Source: Candidatus Ruthenibacterium merdavium
GTDB lineage: Bacteria; Bacillota; Clostridia; Oscillospirales; Ruminococcaceae
DNA: 64,000 nt
Assembly (NCBI GenBank): GCA_019119935.1
Contig: DWWA01000051.1
Location: 16,090-80,089, forward strand
Direction of reading: 5' to 3'
The translations under genes were made by a program, and so were the position numbers. Position 1 is the stretch's first letter. Every line of letters begins with the position of its first letter. This document shows positions 47,226 through 56,890 of the stretch, one piece after another. A model generated the notes under the pieces. It was not told where the DNA came from and did no database searches. It was given only the letters and a program-made list of their open reading frames with translations.

Positions 47226-48886
47226 TGTTGTGATCCCTCCAATGTCAGATTTTTGCTGATTTGCTCATTGATATACCGGCGGAATAAAGCGAAGTGGTTT
47301 GAATCGCAGGAATAATGTGTAAAGGAGATCTCTCCGAGGAAATCTTTGATTACCCGCTCTGTATCGCTTCTGCCGATTTGCTGTTCTAAAATTTGCAAAG
47401 CCCGAATGTCTTGAAATGCATCGCGTAACAGCTTCAAACGTATGCTGGGAACAGGGCATCCGTTGTCGCCGGGATAAACGAGAAAGGCGTCGCCGGACGG
47501 AAAACCGAGTTCAGAATCGGTTACTTGATAAGGGTTGATTGTTTTTTTGCTGAACTGGCTGTTCCAGAAGTTGTATCCCCAGCGCAGAAAACCGTCCAAC
47601 CGTTCGAGATACATCAGTACGCCCAAAATTCTTGCACGCACCGACGGCATGGACAAAAAAATGTTCGGAACAAGTTTATCTTGGCAGCAGCACGAATAAG
47701 TCCAAATAGGACCGGTGCGCGTTTGGTTCAGAAACGGCGCAAGATGATCTTCAGCGACGACCGGGATAGACACAAGACCTTCCCGATAAAAATCATGGCT
47801 GCTGAGCGCATCAATAATAGGACAGCCTTCCAAATAGGGCTCAATCATGCCGCGGGCTTTGCGGTAGTGCTCCAAATGTTCCTGCGAAGGCTCATCGGAA
47901 ATATGGAAAAACGTTTTTTCTTTAATTTTGAGGCGGGACAGCTCTTGCATCAGGCAGGGAAGAAACTGTGATAAAAAATCCGCATAGGAATCATCAAGTG
48001 CAGGAGTATCCCAGCCGAAAACAGTTTCAATCCCGTTGGGGGTATTGCAGTAAATTTCAGCGGCGTATTTTGCACCCCATTGTGTGAAAAACGGAGCAAT
48101 TTCAAACCACTCAATCCCACACTCAAGCGCAACAGAAACCCACTTTTCCAAAAGCGAAAAGTCAAAAGAAAAACCGCTTTCGGTTTTTGTGATTTGGACA
48201 AGCTGGCCCGGCATGCGCCGGTCGCCGTGTTCGATATCCAAAGAAGGTGTGAAAACAGGGGTAAGCAGCGTGTCAACACCGTGCTGTGCGGCACAGAGGA
48301 TATATTTGCGTGCAATTTCAAAAAATTCTTCCGAAAACATCGTGCAGCCGTATTGATAGCACAGACAATCGCTGTAAAACCATTCAGTGTGGCGCACTTT
48401 CTGCGGCCCTAAAGCGGTGGGGACAACATGAATGGGAATTTGTGTCTGTGCTTGAATCGTTCCGTTCCGGCTGGTGCAGGTGATGTCAAGCGTGAGATTC
48501 GAACTGCCGACGGGAACAAACACATCCACCCAAAAAATGCGGCTGTAAGAGCTGTTTAAGCGAACGGGCTCTCCTGAATATTCCGAGAGAGGGTCAAAAA
48601 CAAGACGCGGCTCTTTGAACAGATAATCCCCGGTTGCACTGGGAAGACAGGGGAACGAACAGGGAACTTGCTGTGCCTGAAATACGCGGACATCGCCGCC
48701 GGGACACTGCGCTGTGAAACGGGTGTAGTAATCGTCAAAATAATCCGGGGAAAAGCGACAGGAAATCTGCAAGGAAACCGTTTCTCCCCACAAAGCGGAA
48801 AGAGGTACAGTCTGCGGACTGAGATGCGGACAATCGGAAAAAAGCTTGTCCAGGCTGGAATGAATTTGCAGAATAACAGGCTGCAT
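47222..48886 (-). CDS. DUF4091/GH123-like glycoside hydrolase
   Basis: The 554-residue protein has an N-terminal beta-rich domain, a central TIM-barrel-like domain and the C-terminal DUF4091 segment (WGYNFWNSQFSKK, then VYPGDNGCPVPSIRLKLLRDAFQD). HISDEPSQEHLEHY carries an Asp-Glu pair in the position of the GH123 catalytic pair used for substrate-assisted cleavage of beta-GalNAc. There is no signal peptide, so it acts inside the cell. GGAGG lies ten bases before the ATG. It heads a two-gene minus-strand operon. Confidence 0.82.
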   Translation of the reverse strand: MQPVILQIHSSLDKLFSDCPHLSPQTVPLSALWGETVSLQISCRFSPDYFDDYYTRFTAQCPGGDVRVFQAQQVPCSFPCLPSATGDYLFKEPRLVFDPLSEYSGEPVRLNSSYSRIFWVDVFVPVGSSNLTLDITCTSRNGTIQAQTQIPIHVVPTALGPQKVRHTEWFYSDCLCYQYGCTMFSEEFFEIARKYILCAAQHGVDTLLTPVFTPSLDIEHGDRRMPGQLVQITKTESGFSFDFSLLEKWVSVALECGIEWFEIAPFFTQWGAKYAAEIYCNTPNGIETVFGWDTPALDDSYADFLSQFLPCLMQELSRLKIKEKTFFHISDEPSQEHLEHYRKARGMIEPYLEGCPIIDALSSHDFYREGLVSIPVVAEDHLAPFLNQTRTGPIWTYSCCCQDKLVPNIFLSMPSVRARILGVLMYLERLDGFLRWGYNFWNSQFSKKTINPYQVTDSELGFPSGDAFLVYPGDNGCPVPSIRLKLLRDAFQDIRALQILEQQIGRSDTERVIKDFLGEISFTHYSCDSNHFALFRRYINEQISKNLTLEGSQQ

Positions 48887-48924
48887 AAGCTGTTTGCCTC
48901 CAAATAAAAAAGAATGTTTTTTCC

Positions 48925-48954
48925 ATTATAAGAAAAAAGAAAACCCCGCGTCAA
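48925..48954 (-). promoter_or_regulatory. Promoter of the DUF4091-Gfo/Idh operon (minus strand)
   Basis: Read on the minus strand, TTGACG and TATAAT are separated by 18 bases, about 40 bases before the start. The rest of the gap to 49232 is A/T-rich with a weak TATGAT near 49177 for the plus-strand GH20 gene; no operator was recognised. Confidence 0.6.
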
Positions 48955-49232
48955 ACAAATAGCGAATCTTGCAAAAAAATAAACTAAAAAAACAAAAACA
49001 AAGCTTTGAAGCGAAGAAAGTTGAATTGCTTTTTTCGCTTTTTCGTTTTGTTTCGCCGCGTTATTCGCGGGAAAAAAGCGGTAAAAAATCTTTTTTATTC
49101 GGGAAGATAGAAAAAACAAAAAGAAATTCCGCCGAAAAAGATAAAAAAAACGTCTGATTTTTTTTGTGTTTTACGATATGATGAAGATAACGGAAAATCA
49201 AGAAAAATATCGAACAAAAGGAGCGATGGTTT

Positions 49233-51107
49233 ATGAAGCTTCGTTTAACGGACAGCACACTGCCTTTTGAAAAAGCGTTGCGTGAATTAGGCCATGTATG
49301 GGACGTTAGCCTTGGGGCAGACGGTGTGCCTGTTTTTTGGGAACAAAGCGGAAATCAGCTGGTTGTGAGAAAAAATGAGCAGGGGGAAGTGCTCATCAAA
49401 GGAAGCCGTAAAGTACATTTTTTTCGGGGCCTGAGCCTTTTGAGTGAACATATCAGCGAACCGGAAATTTTGATAGAAGAAACACCGGCGTTCCGAAACT
49501 TAGGTGCAAGCTTTGACCTTTCGAGAAACGCGGTAATGACGCCAAAAGCGCTTTTTAGGATGTTTTGCCGTGCGGCACTGATGGGGTACACAGAAATTTA
49601 TTTGTATATGGAAGATACCTACCAGCTGGAGCAATATCCGTTTTTTGGTTATTTAAGAGGGGCGTTCTCAAAAGAAGAATTAAAGTGTTTGGATGCGCAG
49701 GCGTGTGAATTGGGATTAGAACTGATTCCGTGCATTCAAACGCTGGGACATTTAGAGCGCTTTCTCCACTGGGAAAGCAGTGCAGAATTGCAGGATACGC
49801 CCGATGTACTGCTGGCAGGAGAGGAAAAAACATACTGCTTGATTGAAGCGATGCTGAAAAATTGCAGAGAATGTTTTTCCGCCCGGAAAATTCACGTTGG
49901 AATGGATGAGGCGATGAATTTGGGGTTGGGCCGGTATTTGAAAAAGAACGGCTTTCAAAGCAGTTTTTCCATTATGCTGGAGCATGTAAAGCGTGTAAGA
50001 GAGCTGGCGCATCGCTTCGGGTTTGAGCCGATGATGTGGAGCGATATGTATTTTCGCTGTGCCAGCCCCAACAATGACTATTATGAGGATCATATTGAAA
50101 TTCCGCAATGGGTGCTTGAGTCTGCCCCGGAAGATGTTGCACTGGTTTACTGGGATTATTACCACCCCCAAAAAGAGTTTTACGAGCGTTATATTCGTCT
50201 TCACCAGCAATTTCGTGCGCCGCTGTGCTTTGCGGGAGGAATGTGGACATGGCTTGGCCCTGCCATTGATTATGATGTTTTTTTCCGAAATGCACAGCCG
50301 GCTTTATATGCCTGTTTAGAAAATGGAGTACAGGACATCATACTGACCACATGGGGGGACGACGGAGGAGAAACAAGCCCGCAGGCGATGCTTTTGGGAT
50401 TTCAGGCTTATGCAGAGTTTTGTTATCGGCAGACACTCGATGAGGAATGGCTGAATCGGCGGTTAAAAGCCTGCACAAAAGCCGATGGGCAGGCACTTCG
50501 GATGATCAGCGGCTTCAATAAAACACCGCAGATGAGTGCTGACAGCGACTTGCCGAACGGTGCAAAATTTTTGCTGTATCAAGACCCGCTTTTGGGTATT
50601 TATGATTTGGATATTGAGTCGATGGGGTTCGCGCAGCAATATCGTAGATTGGAACAGGAATTTGCGAAAAAAAGGCAGGAACACGACGAATGGGAAACGC
50701 TGTATCTTTTTTATGAACTGCTGGCACGCGTGCTGAAAAACAAAGCGGAGCTCGGCATTGATTTGTATCGAAATTACCATGCGGGAAAAACGCAAGCGTT
50801 TTGTATGCTTGCCGATCAGGCGCTGCAGGCAAGTGAGGACTGTACTGCGCTTTTAGATGCCTGGCGGGATTTGTGGGAGAAAGAGTGCCGCCCGTTTGGG
50901 TTTGAAGTTTTGGAAGGGCGCATAGCGTGGGTGATTTCACGCCTAAAGAGTACGGCACGAAAAGCGCGTCAGTACGGGCAGGGAGAAATTTCGCGCATTG
51001 AGGAATTAGAGCCTGAGCGGACACTGGTACTGCGCAAAGAAGGAACAAAATGTATGCACGGAGTGTATTTTTGGAAACAAATTGTAAGCACATCAAAAGC
51101 GTTTTAG
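49233..51107 (+). CDS. GH20 beta-N-acetylhexosaminidase-like enzyme
   Basis: The 624-residue intracellular enzyme removes terminal beta-GlcNAc or beta-GalNAc. An N-terminal domain precedes a TIM barrel that starts near FRNLGASFDLSRNAVM. The catalytic Asp-Glu pair is in IHVGMDEAMNLG. MMWSDMYFR, YWDYYHPQ, GGMWTWLG and LTTWGDDGGE line the site in GH20 relatives such as the pneumococcal GH20C type. No signal peptide. AAAGGAGCG precedes the ATG. The second Gfo/Idh gene follows after 36 bases. Confidence 0.87.
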   Translation: MKLRLTDSTLPFEKALRELGHVWDVSLGADGVPVFWEQSGNQLVVRKNEQGEVLIKGSRKVHFFRGLSLLSEHISEPEILIEETPAFRNLGASFDLSRNAVMTPKALFRMFCRAALMGYTEIYLYMEDTYQLEQYPFFGYLRGAFSKEELKCLDAQACELGLELIPCIQTLGHLERFLHWESSAELQDTPDVLLAGEEKTYCLIEAMLKNCRECFSARKIHVGMDEAMNLGLGRYLKKNGFQSSFSIMLEHVKRVRELAHRFGFEPMMWSDMYFRCASPNNDYYEDHIEIPQWVLESAPEDVALVYWDYYHPQKEFYERYIRLHQQFRAPLCFAGGMWTWLGPAIDYDVFFRNAQPALYACLENGVQDIILTTWGDDGGETSPQAMLLGFQAYAEFCYRQTLDEEWLNRRLKACTKADGQALRMISGFNKTPQMSADSDLPNGAKFLLYQDPLLGIYDLDIESMGFAQQYRRLEQEFAKKRQEHDEWETLYLFYELLARVLKNKAELGIDLYRNYHAGKTQAFCMLADQALQASEDCTALLDAWRDLWEKECRPFGFEVLEGRIAWVISRLKSTARKARQYGQGEISRIEELEPERTLVLRKEGTKCMHGVYFWKQIVSTSKAF

Positions 51108-51143
51108 AAATTTACAGCATCCTTTTGAGAAAGGAAGGGTTTT

Positions 51144-52418
51144 ATGCAAAAGAAAAAAATTACAATGGTGATTGCAGGTTTGGGCGGCAGAGGTCACGAT
51201 ATTTACGGTAATTATGCGATGGAGCATCCCGACGAAGTAGAGATTGTCGCCATTGCCGACCCGCGCAAAGAAAGGCTGGAGGTTGCGCAGAAGGAATGGA
51301 ATATTCCGGCGCATCTTTGTTTTTCCACAGCAGAAGAACTGTTTGCCATGCCCCAAATGGCGCAGGCGGCAGTCATTGCAACGCAGGATCGCCAGCATGT
51401 GGCTCATGCAGAGGCGGCATTAAAAGCAGGGTATCATCTGCTGCTCGAAAAGCCCGTTGCCATTGATACAAAAGGTTGTTTGGAAGTACTGCGAATGGCG
51501 CGCGAATATAAGCGCCATGTGGTAGTATGCCATGTTTTGCGCTACACGCCTTTTTACAACACCATCAAACAGTTTATCGAGGCCGGGCGCATCGGAGAGG
51601 TGGTAACGATTCAGGCCATGGAACAAGTGGGCTATTGGCATCACGCACACAGCTATGTGAGAGGGAATTGGCGCAGGGCGGATCAATCCAGCCCCATGAT
51701 TCTTGCCAAGTGCTGTCATGATATGGATATTCTGCTGTGGCTGGCAGGTAAGCGCGCACGGTGGGTCAGTTCTTACGGCAGCAATTACCTGTTTCGGGAA
51801 GCTCATGCACCTGAAGGCTCCGCAGAACGTTGTTTTGACTGTGCCGTTCGGGAAACATGTCCGTATGATGCTGTGAGATATTATTTGGAAGGCGAGAGAA
51901 CCAGTGTGAAAGCAGGACGTGTGCACTGGCCGATTAACGTTTTGTCGCCCAACCCAACCAGCGAAACAATTGAGCATGCCTTGCGCACAGGGCCGTACGG
52001 TCGCTGTGTTTATCATTGCGATAATGATGTTGTCGACCATCAAGTGGTTAATATGCAGCTTGAGGATGGCGTGACGGTTAATTTTACGATGTCTGCATTT
52101 ACGGAGCGCTGCTACCGAACGATTAAGGTAATGGGAACACACGGATGCATTGAAGGAAATATGGATGATTCTCACCTTGTTTGGAACGACTTCTTCGGGC
52201 ATCGCGAAGAGATTGATCTGAAAGTAACGGACGGTTCTATGGCAGGTCATGGCGGCGGAGATGCTGTAATGATGAAACAGTTTGCGGAGCTTTTGGCAAG
52301 CGGACGTGATGATGAAATGCTTTCTTCAATTGAGCACTCGATTGAAAGTCATATGGTGGCGCTTTTGGCCGAAGAGTCCCGTTTGCAGAATGGGTGCAGC
52401 CTGCCGGTTAACTTGTGA
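51144..52418 (+). CDS. Gfo/Idh/MocA family NAD(P)-dependent protein (second copy)
   Basis: The 424-residue protein has the nucleotide-binding start IAGLGGRGHDIYGNYA, LLEKPVAI and HDMDILLWLAG. CFDCAVRETCPYDA repeats the CxDCx5CP cluster seen in the other copy, probably a zinc site. It is longer than the first copy. AAGGAAGG lies before the ATG. It is probably transcribed with GH20. A role in sugar oxidation or NAD-dependent glycosidase chemistry is possible. Confidence 0.87.
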   Translation: MQKKKITMVIAGLGGRGHDIYGNYAMEHPDEVEIVAIADPRKERLEVAQKEWNIPAHLCFSTAEELFAMPQMAQAAVIATQDRQHVAHAEAALKAGYHLLLEKPVAIDTKGCLEVLRMAREYKRHVVVCHVLRYTPFYNTIKQFIEAGRIGEVVTIQAMEQVGYWHHAHSYVRGNWRRADQSSPMILAKCCHDMDILLWLAGKRARWVSSYGSNYLFREAHAPEGSAERCFDCAVRETCPYDAVRYYLEGERTSVKAGRVHWPINVLSPNPTSETIEHALRTGPYGRCVYHCDNDVVDHQVVNMQLEDGVTVNFTMSAFTERCYRTIKVMGTHGCIEGNMDDSHLVWNDFFGHREEIDLKVTDGSMAGHGGGDAVMMKQFAELLASGRDDEMLSSIEHSIESHMVALLAEESRLQNGCSLPVNL

Positions 52419-52689
52419 GTTGTTTTATCTTTTTCGTTTTTTTAGGAGTTCATAAAATAGAAAATAAATTGTTGAAATACGACAAATAAGGCTTTGAAAA
52501 TTGCAATTTAGTAATTTTTTTTATTTATTTTGCTACAAAAATATGATACAATTTTGTGCCAGCAAAAGAAAACAATAAAACAAGCGTCGAAAAAAGCAAA
52601 TACATAAAGCTTGATTGTTGTTATACTGATAACAGAAAGGAACGCGGCTCATGCTTCCACACATTACAACGCTCAAGGAGGATTGCGAT

Positions 52690-54027
52690 ATGAAAAAATT
52701 GCTCGCACTATCACTGGCCTGTACAATGGCCTTGGGAATGTTAGCTGGGTGTTCCCAGAATAATGCCGGTTCAGGTTCGGCGGCTTCGGGCTCTGCCGGA
52801 ACTGCGGCTTCGGCTGATGCAGGTTCCGGAAAGGCGCTTTCCGGTAAGGTGGTTTACTGGTCCATGTACACGGAGATGGAGCCGGAGGCGCTTGCCATTC
52901 AGCAGGCAGCGGATATGTTTATGAATGACTATCCCGACTGCGAAGTCGAAATCCAGTGGATTGGACGCTCTAATCAGGATGTGGTAGGTCCCGCGTTGGA
53001 GGGCGGAGAACAAATTGACATTTTGGACAATTTTTCTTACGACAAAAGCACAGAGCGCTACATGGATATCACAGATATGATGAACGGCCCGGCACTGGGA
53101 CAGGAGGATAAAACCGTAGCGGAAAGCGTTCTGCCTGTTTTAAACTTAGCGAACCGGCAGGGACAGGAAAAGGCCGGCTTGGATCCCGAGAAGTACTATG
53201 GCGTACAGCTGTTCCCGTGGGTGACGGGATTTTTCTACAATAAGGATTTGTTCCAGCAAGCAGGTATTGAAACCCCGCCCAAAACGTGGAGTGAATTTAT
53301 GGAAGTCTGCCAAAAGCTGAAAGATGCCGGCATCAATGCAATTACCTGTGACGATGCATACATGACGCTGATTCCCAACAACTATATTGCGCGCTTGATG
53401 GGCAGCGATGCCATTGCGGCGATGAGTGCTGATGCAGGCGATTCCGCGTGGAAATCGGAAGAAGTGAAAAAGGCTTTTGAAGCGATGGAGGCACTTTCTC
53501 CCTATATGTCGCCGCAGACAGCCACCAATAAATATCCAGCCGGACAGCAGGAATTTGCATTGGGAGAAGCTGCGATGTATTTAAACGCAAGCTGGATGCC
53601 CTCTGAGGTAGAGGAAACTGCCGGTGAAGATTTTCCGTGGGGCTTCTTCGCATTCCCGAAGGTAGAAGGCGGCGTAGAGGGCGAAGGATATGCATCCGTT
53701 GGCGGAATTCCTTTGGCAGTTTACAGTGAGTCGAAAAACCCGGAGGCAGCCAAAGAGTTTTTGCGCTATGTGGTGTCCAAAGAAGTACAGGATGCTTTAG
53801 CAGAAATGGGCGGTGCACCGGCAACCGTCGGAACAGAGTGGACCGGCCCGCGTGCGGAGTGCACGGATGTGATTGGCTCGGCCGATAAAGTGTCCAGCTT
53901 GAACTGCGACCTTTCCAGTGAGTTTGTGAGTGCGGTATTTACAATGGAAATGAACAAGGTTTTAACTCAGCAAACGACTGCTGAAAAGGCATTGACGGAA
54001 CTGAATAATCAGGCCTCGAAGTACTGA
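52690..54027 (+). CDS. ABC sugar transporter substrate-binding lipoprotein
   Basis: The 445-residue family-1 extracellular solute-binding protein has a lipoprotein signal (MKKLLALSLACTMALGMLAG, then Cys), a Ser/Gly/Ala linker and the segments VVYWSMYTEMEPEALAIQQ and YYGVQLFPWVTGFFYNKDLF. AAGGAGG lies before the ATG at 52690. It delivers oligosaccharide to the two permeases encoded directly downstream. No ATPase gene is present, so a shared MsmK-type ATPase elsewhere is expected. Confidence 0.92.
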   Translation: MKKLLALSLACTMALGMLAGCSQNNAGSGSAASGSAGTAASADAGSGKALSGKVVYWSMYTEMEPEALAIQQAADMFMNDYPDCEVEIQWIGRSNQDVVGPALEGGEQIDILDNFSYDKSTERYMDITDMMNGPALGQEDKTVAESVLPVLNLANRQGQEKAGLDPEKYYGVQLFPWVTGFFYNKDLFQQAGIETPPKTWSEFMEVCQKLKDAGINAITCDDAYMTLIPNNYIARLMGSDAIAAMSADAGDSAWKSEEVKKAFEAMEALSPYMSPQTATNKYPAGQQEFALGEAAMYLNASWMPSEVEETAGEDFPWGFFAFPKVEGGVEGEGYASVGGIPLAVYSESKNPEAAKEFLRYVVSKEVQDALAEMGGAPATVGTEWTGPRAECTDVIGSADKVSSLNCDLSSEFVSAVFTMEMNKVLTQQTTAEKALTELNNQASKY

Positions 54028-54126
54028 GTGTGAATTTTTTCGGTTGAAATGGCTGCCGGGCATGCCGAAGTGCTGGCCGGCGGCCATTTTTATTCTGAAA
54101 TATGTGCAAACAAGGAGGGGGCAAGC

Positions 54127-55047
54127 ATGAAGAAAGGCCTTCACAGAATGTATTTAGCGTTTCTTTCGCCCGTTGTGATTGCGTTTTTAGTAGCATATTT
54201 ATACCCGGTTCTGCGCACGGTTCAGATGTCTTTTTTTGAGGTGTCTGATATTAGTGCAGATCGCTCAACATGGAATTTTGTCGGGCTGTATAATTACATC
54301 GACCTGTTCAGCCGACAGCTTTTTAAAGTGTCGTTTAAAAATATGCTGCTTATTTTCTTTGTCGGCGGCGTTTTGGTTTTCGTGATTTCCTTGTTTTTTG
54401 CGTGGGTGCTGCACAAGGGAATGATGATGGGAAACTTGTGGAGAAACCTTGTGTATCTGCCTACGGTAATTACACCCGTCGCTATGATTACTGTGTGGAC
54501 ACAATATGCTTATAATACGCGTTACGGTTTGCTGAAGACCATTTTTGAAATGTTGGGCTTGAAACAATTAGCAGAAATTCCGTGGACCAGCACGCAGTAC
54601 GCCTTTTGGGCAATGCTGCTTGCATTCTGTTTTTGCAGCATTGGAGGAAACCTGCTGGTATATATGGCCGCGATGAAGAAAATTCCGGATGATTTATTTG
54701 AGGCGGCGTTTATCGACGGAGCAACGGAAGGACAGATTTTCTTTCGCATTACGATGCCGTTGATTATGGATAACATTCGTACACAGTTTACATTCTGGAC
54801 GATTGGCTGCATTGGATTTTTCCTGTGGTCGCGCGTGTTCAGTGTGGTTCCCTCCGATCCGACCACCATCACGCCGGCAAGTTACATGTATGATCAAATT
54901 TTTGGCACAACCATCAGTGCAAATGCAGTGGCATCCGATACAAATGTGGGAATGGGCGCGGCAATCGGCGTTGTTTTGTGCCTTGTGACGGTTGCGGCAA
55001 TGGCTGTAATTAACCTGATTTTCCCCAAAGAGAAATATGAGATGTGA
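54127..55047 (+). CDS. ABC sugar transporter permease, MalF/UgpA type
   Basis: The 306-residue protein has six membrane segments. The cytoplasmic EAA loop reads DDLFEAAFIDGATEGQIFF, the site for ATPase docking. AAGGAGGGGG precedes the ATG at 54127; the longer frame starts in the intergenic region. It follows the binding protein by 99 bases and is followed by the second permease after 12 bases. Confidence 0.93.
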   Translation: MKKGLHRMYLAFLSPVVIAFLVAYLYPVLRTVQMSFFEVSDISADRSTWNFVGLYNYIDLFSRQLFKVSFKNMLLIFFVGGVLVFVISLFFAWVLHKGMMMGNLWRNLVYLPTVITPVAMITVWTQYAYNTRYGLLKTIFEMLGLKQLAEIPWTSTQYAFWAMLLAFCFCSIGGNLLVYMAAMKKIPDDLFEAAFIDGATEGQIFFRITMPLIMDNIRTQFTFWTIGCIGFFLWSRVFSVVPSDPTTITPASYMYDQIFGTTISANAVASDTNVGMGAAIGVVLCLVTVAAMAVINLIFPKEKYEM

Positions 55048-55059
55048 GGTGTGCAGGCG

Positions 55060-55950
55060 ATGAAGCGTTATCCGAAATTCTGCATTTATCAAAAACAATT
55101 GTCGAACGGAAAAATCAGCGGTTTCTGGGGCAAGGTAACGCACACTGTGGGAAAAATTTTGATTTTGTGCTGGTGTGCATTCACGGTGGCATTGATTGGA
55201 TGGGTCATTATGGCGTCCTTCACGTCTACCAAGGATATTTTCCAAAACGCGATTTTGAACGGCGGGCCTGATTTTTCCGGCTATGAACTGGTAACGAAAC
55301 GTTATCACATCATGGATTATTTTTTTAACAGCGTGCTGTATACCGTATGTGCCTGTGCGGGCTTGATTTTCTTTTGCGCGCCGGCAGCTTTTACAATGAG
55401 CAAGTTTCGCTTTAAAGGCAGAAGAATCTTTCAAACCTTGTTTTCTGTTTCTTTGGGACTTCCCGGTGTGATGATTTTGGCGCCGCTGTACATGATGATG
55501 GTGAAAATGAACCTTCATAATTTTCGGGGAACATTGATTATTGTTTACCTGTGCACCGGTATCTCGGCAACAACGGTTTATCTCATGGGCTTTTTTGCAA
55601 CGGTTCCTATGACGATTTTTGAATCGGGCCTGATTGACGGGTGCAGCCATATTACATCGTTTTATCGGTTGATTGTGCCGCTTGCCAAACCCGGTATTGT
55701 CACCATTACCATTTTCAATTTTATCGGATATTGGAACGAGTATATTTGGGCGTTGGTCTTTTCCGGAAAACAAGCCAACCGTACCTTGGCGGTTGCGCTT
55801 CAAACGCTGGTTACCAATATGCAGACAACCGGAAATTATCAAGGCTTATTCGCCGGGGTAGTTGTTGTATTTATCCCGACAGTTTTGATTTATGCGCTGC
55901 TGTCGAAACAGATTATGTCCGGAGCAACGGCCGGTGCAGTGAAAGGTTGA
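55060..55950 (+). CDS. ABC sugar transporter permease, MalG/UgpE type
   Basis: The 296-residue protein has six membrane segments and an EAA-loop variant IFESGLIDGCSHITSFYRL, in which ES replaces EA. The ATG at 55060 follows GAGGTG by eight bases. It is the inner-membrane partner of the preceding permease. The AraC regulator begins seven bases after its stop, so regulator and importer share a transcript. Confidence 0.92.
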   Translation: MKRYPKFCIYQKQLSNGKISGFWGKVTHTVGKILILCWCAFTVALIGWVIMASFTSTKDIFQNAILNGGPDFSGYELVTKRYHIMDYFFNSVLYTVCACAGLIFFCAPAAFTMSKFRFKGRRIFQTLFSVSLGLPGVMILAPLYMMMVKMNLHNFRGTLIIVYLCTGISATTVYLMGFFATVPMTIFESGLIDGCSHITSFYRLIVPLAKPGIVTITIFNFIGYWNEYIWALVFSGKQANRTLAVALQTLVTNMQTTGNYQGLFAGVVVVFIPTVLIYALLSKQIMSGATAGAVKG

Positions 55951-55957
55951 GCGTATT

Positions 55958-56863
55958 ATGTTAAAACCCATTCCGGTTCAGCCCCTTTTGAGCGTTACGG
56001 AGCTTTACACTCTTTATTATTTTCATCATCAAAGCGGTTATATTTTTTCCGGGGAAAGCCATGATTTTTGGGAGATCATTTATGTTGACCGGGGAAAAGC
56101 CAGCGGTTTGAACGGCCCGGAACCTTACACATTGGAGAAAGGTCAGGTGATTTTTCATCACCCGAATGTCTTTCACAATTTTCGAACCGGAGATGCGCTG
56201 ACGCCGGATGAAAATGAAGACTGCGATATCATTGTGATTTCCTTTAACGGCAGTTTGGAGCCATTAGAGCAGTTTCGCGACCATATCTTTACACTCACCA
56301 TCAGAGAACGCCGTTTGTTTCAAGAGATTTTGGAAGAGGGCAAGCTGATGTACCATAAGCCTTTTGGGAAAAATCTGATTTATCAAAAGGGTATGGAGCA
56401 GCAGGAAGCAACACCGGGCAGCTGTCACATGATTCGCAATCTTTTAGAACAGCTTTTGGTGTCTTTGTACCGAAAGCAGTATTCCTGTCCGGCACAGGTG
56501 CAGGCTCTGCCGATGCAGTCTTTAGGGATGGAATATCAGATTGCGCGCCAAATTATTTTGTTTTTACAGCAAAATCTATATCAAAATATCACGTTTGAAG
56601 ATGTGGCAGACCATTTTAACATGAGCGAAACCCAGCTGAAAAAGATTTTTCGAGAGGTAACCGGATACAGCGTAATGCAGTATTATCGAAAAAGCGTTGT
56701 TGGAAGGATTGAGTATCACATCAGGCAGATGGATATGAATTTCACGGAACTGGCAGATTTGTTTAACTTTAGCTCAATTCACTATTTTTCTAAATTTTAC
56801 AAACGAGAAACAGGCCATACGCTTCGGGAATATCAAAAAAGTACGTTTAAAATTCCGGGCTAA
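55958..56863 (+). CDS. AraC-family transcriptional regulator
   Basis: The 301-residue protein has an N-terminal cupin-like effector domain (ESHDFWEIIYVDRGKA and FHHPNVFHNFR) and C-terminal paired helix-turn-helix motifs (FEDVADHFNMSETQLKKIFRE and FTELADLFNFSSIHYFSKFYK). Such regulators usually activate the adjacent sugar-use genes when the effector binds. The promoters near 48.9 kb, 49.2 kb and 52.5 kb are the natural targets, but I see no clear operator. Confidence 0.92.
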   Translation: MLKPIPVQPLLSVTELYTLYYFHHQSGYIFSGESHDFWEIIYVDRGKASGLNGPEPYTLEKGQVIFHHPNVFHNFRTGDALTPDENEDCDIIVISFNGSLEPLEQFRDHIFTLTIRERRLFQEILEEGKLMYHKPFGKNLIYQKGMEQQEATPGSCHMIRNLLEQLLVSLYRKQYSCPAQVQALPMQSLGMEYQIARQIILFLQQNLYQNITFEDVADHFNMSETQLKKIFREVTGYSVMQYYRKSVVGRIEYHIRQMDMNFTELADLFNFSSIHYFSKFYKRETGHTLREYQKSTFKIPG

Positions 56864-56890
56864 GGCAGATGGCTTATCAAGAGGTAAATT

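Noticed and set aside
54694..55842. Minus-strand open frame of about 382 codons over the permease genes
   Set aside because: It is antisense to two well-supported permeases and shows a low-complexity His/Asn/Arg composition.
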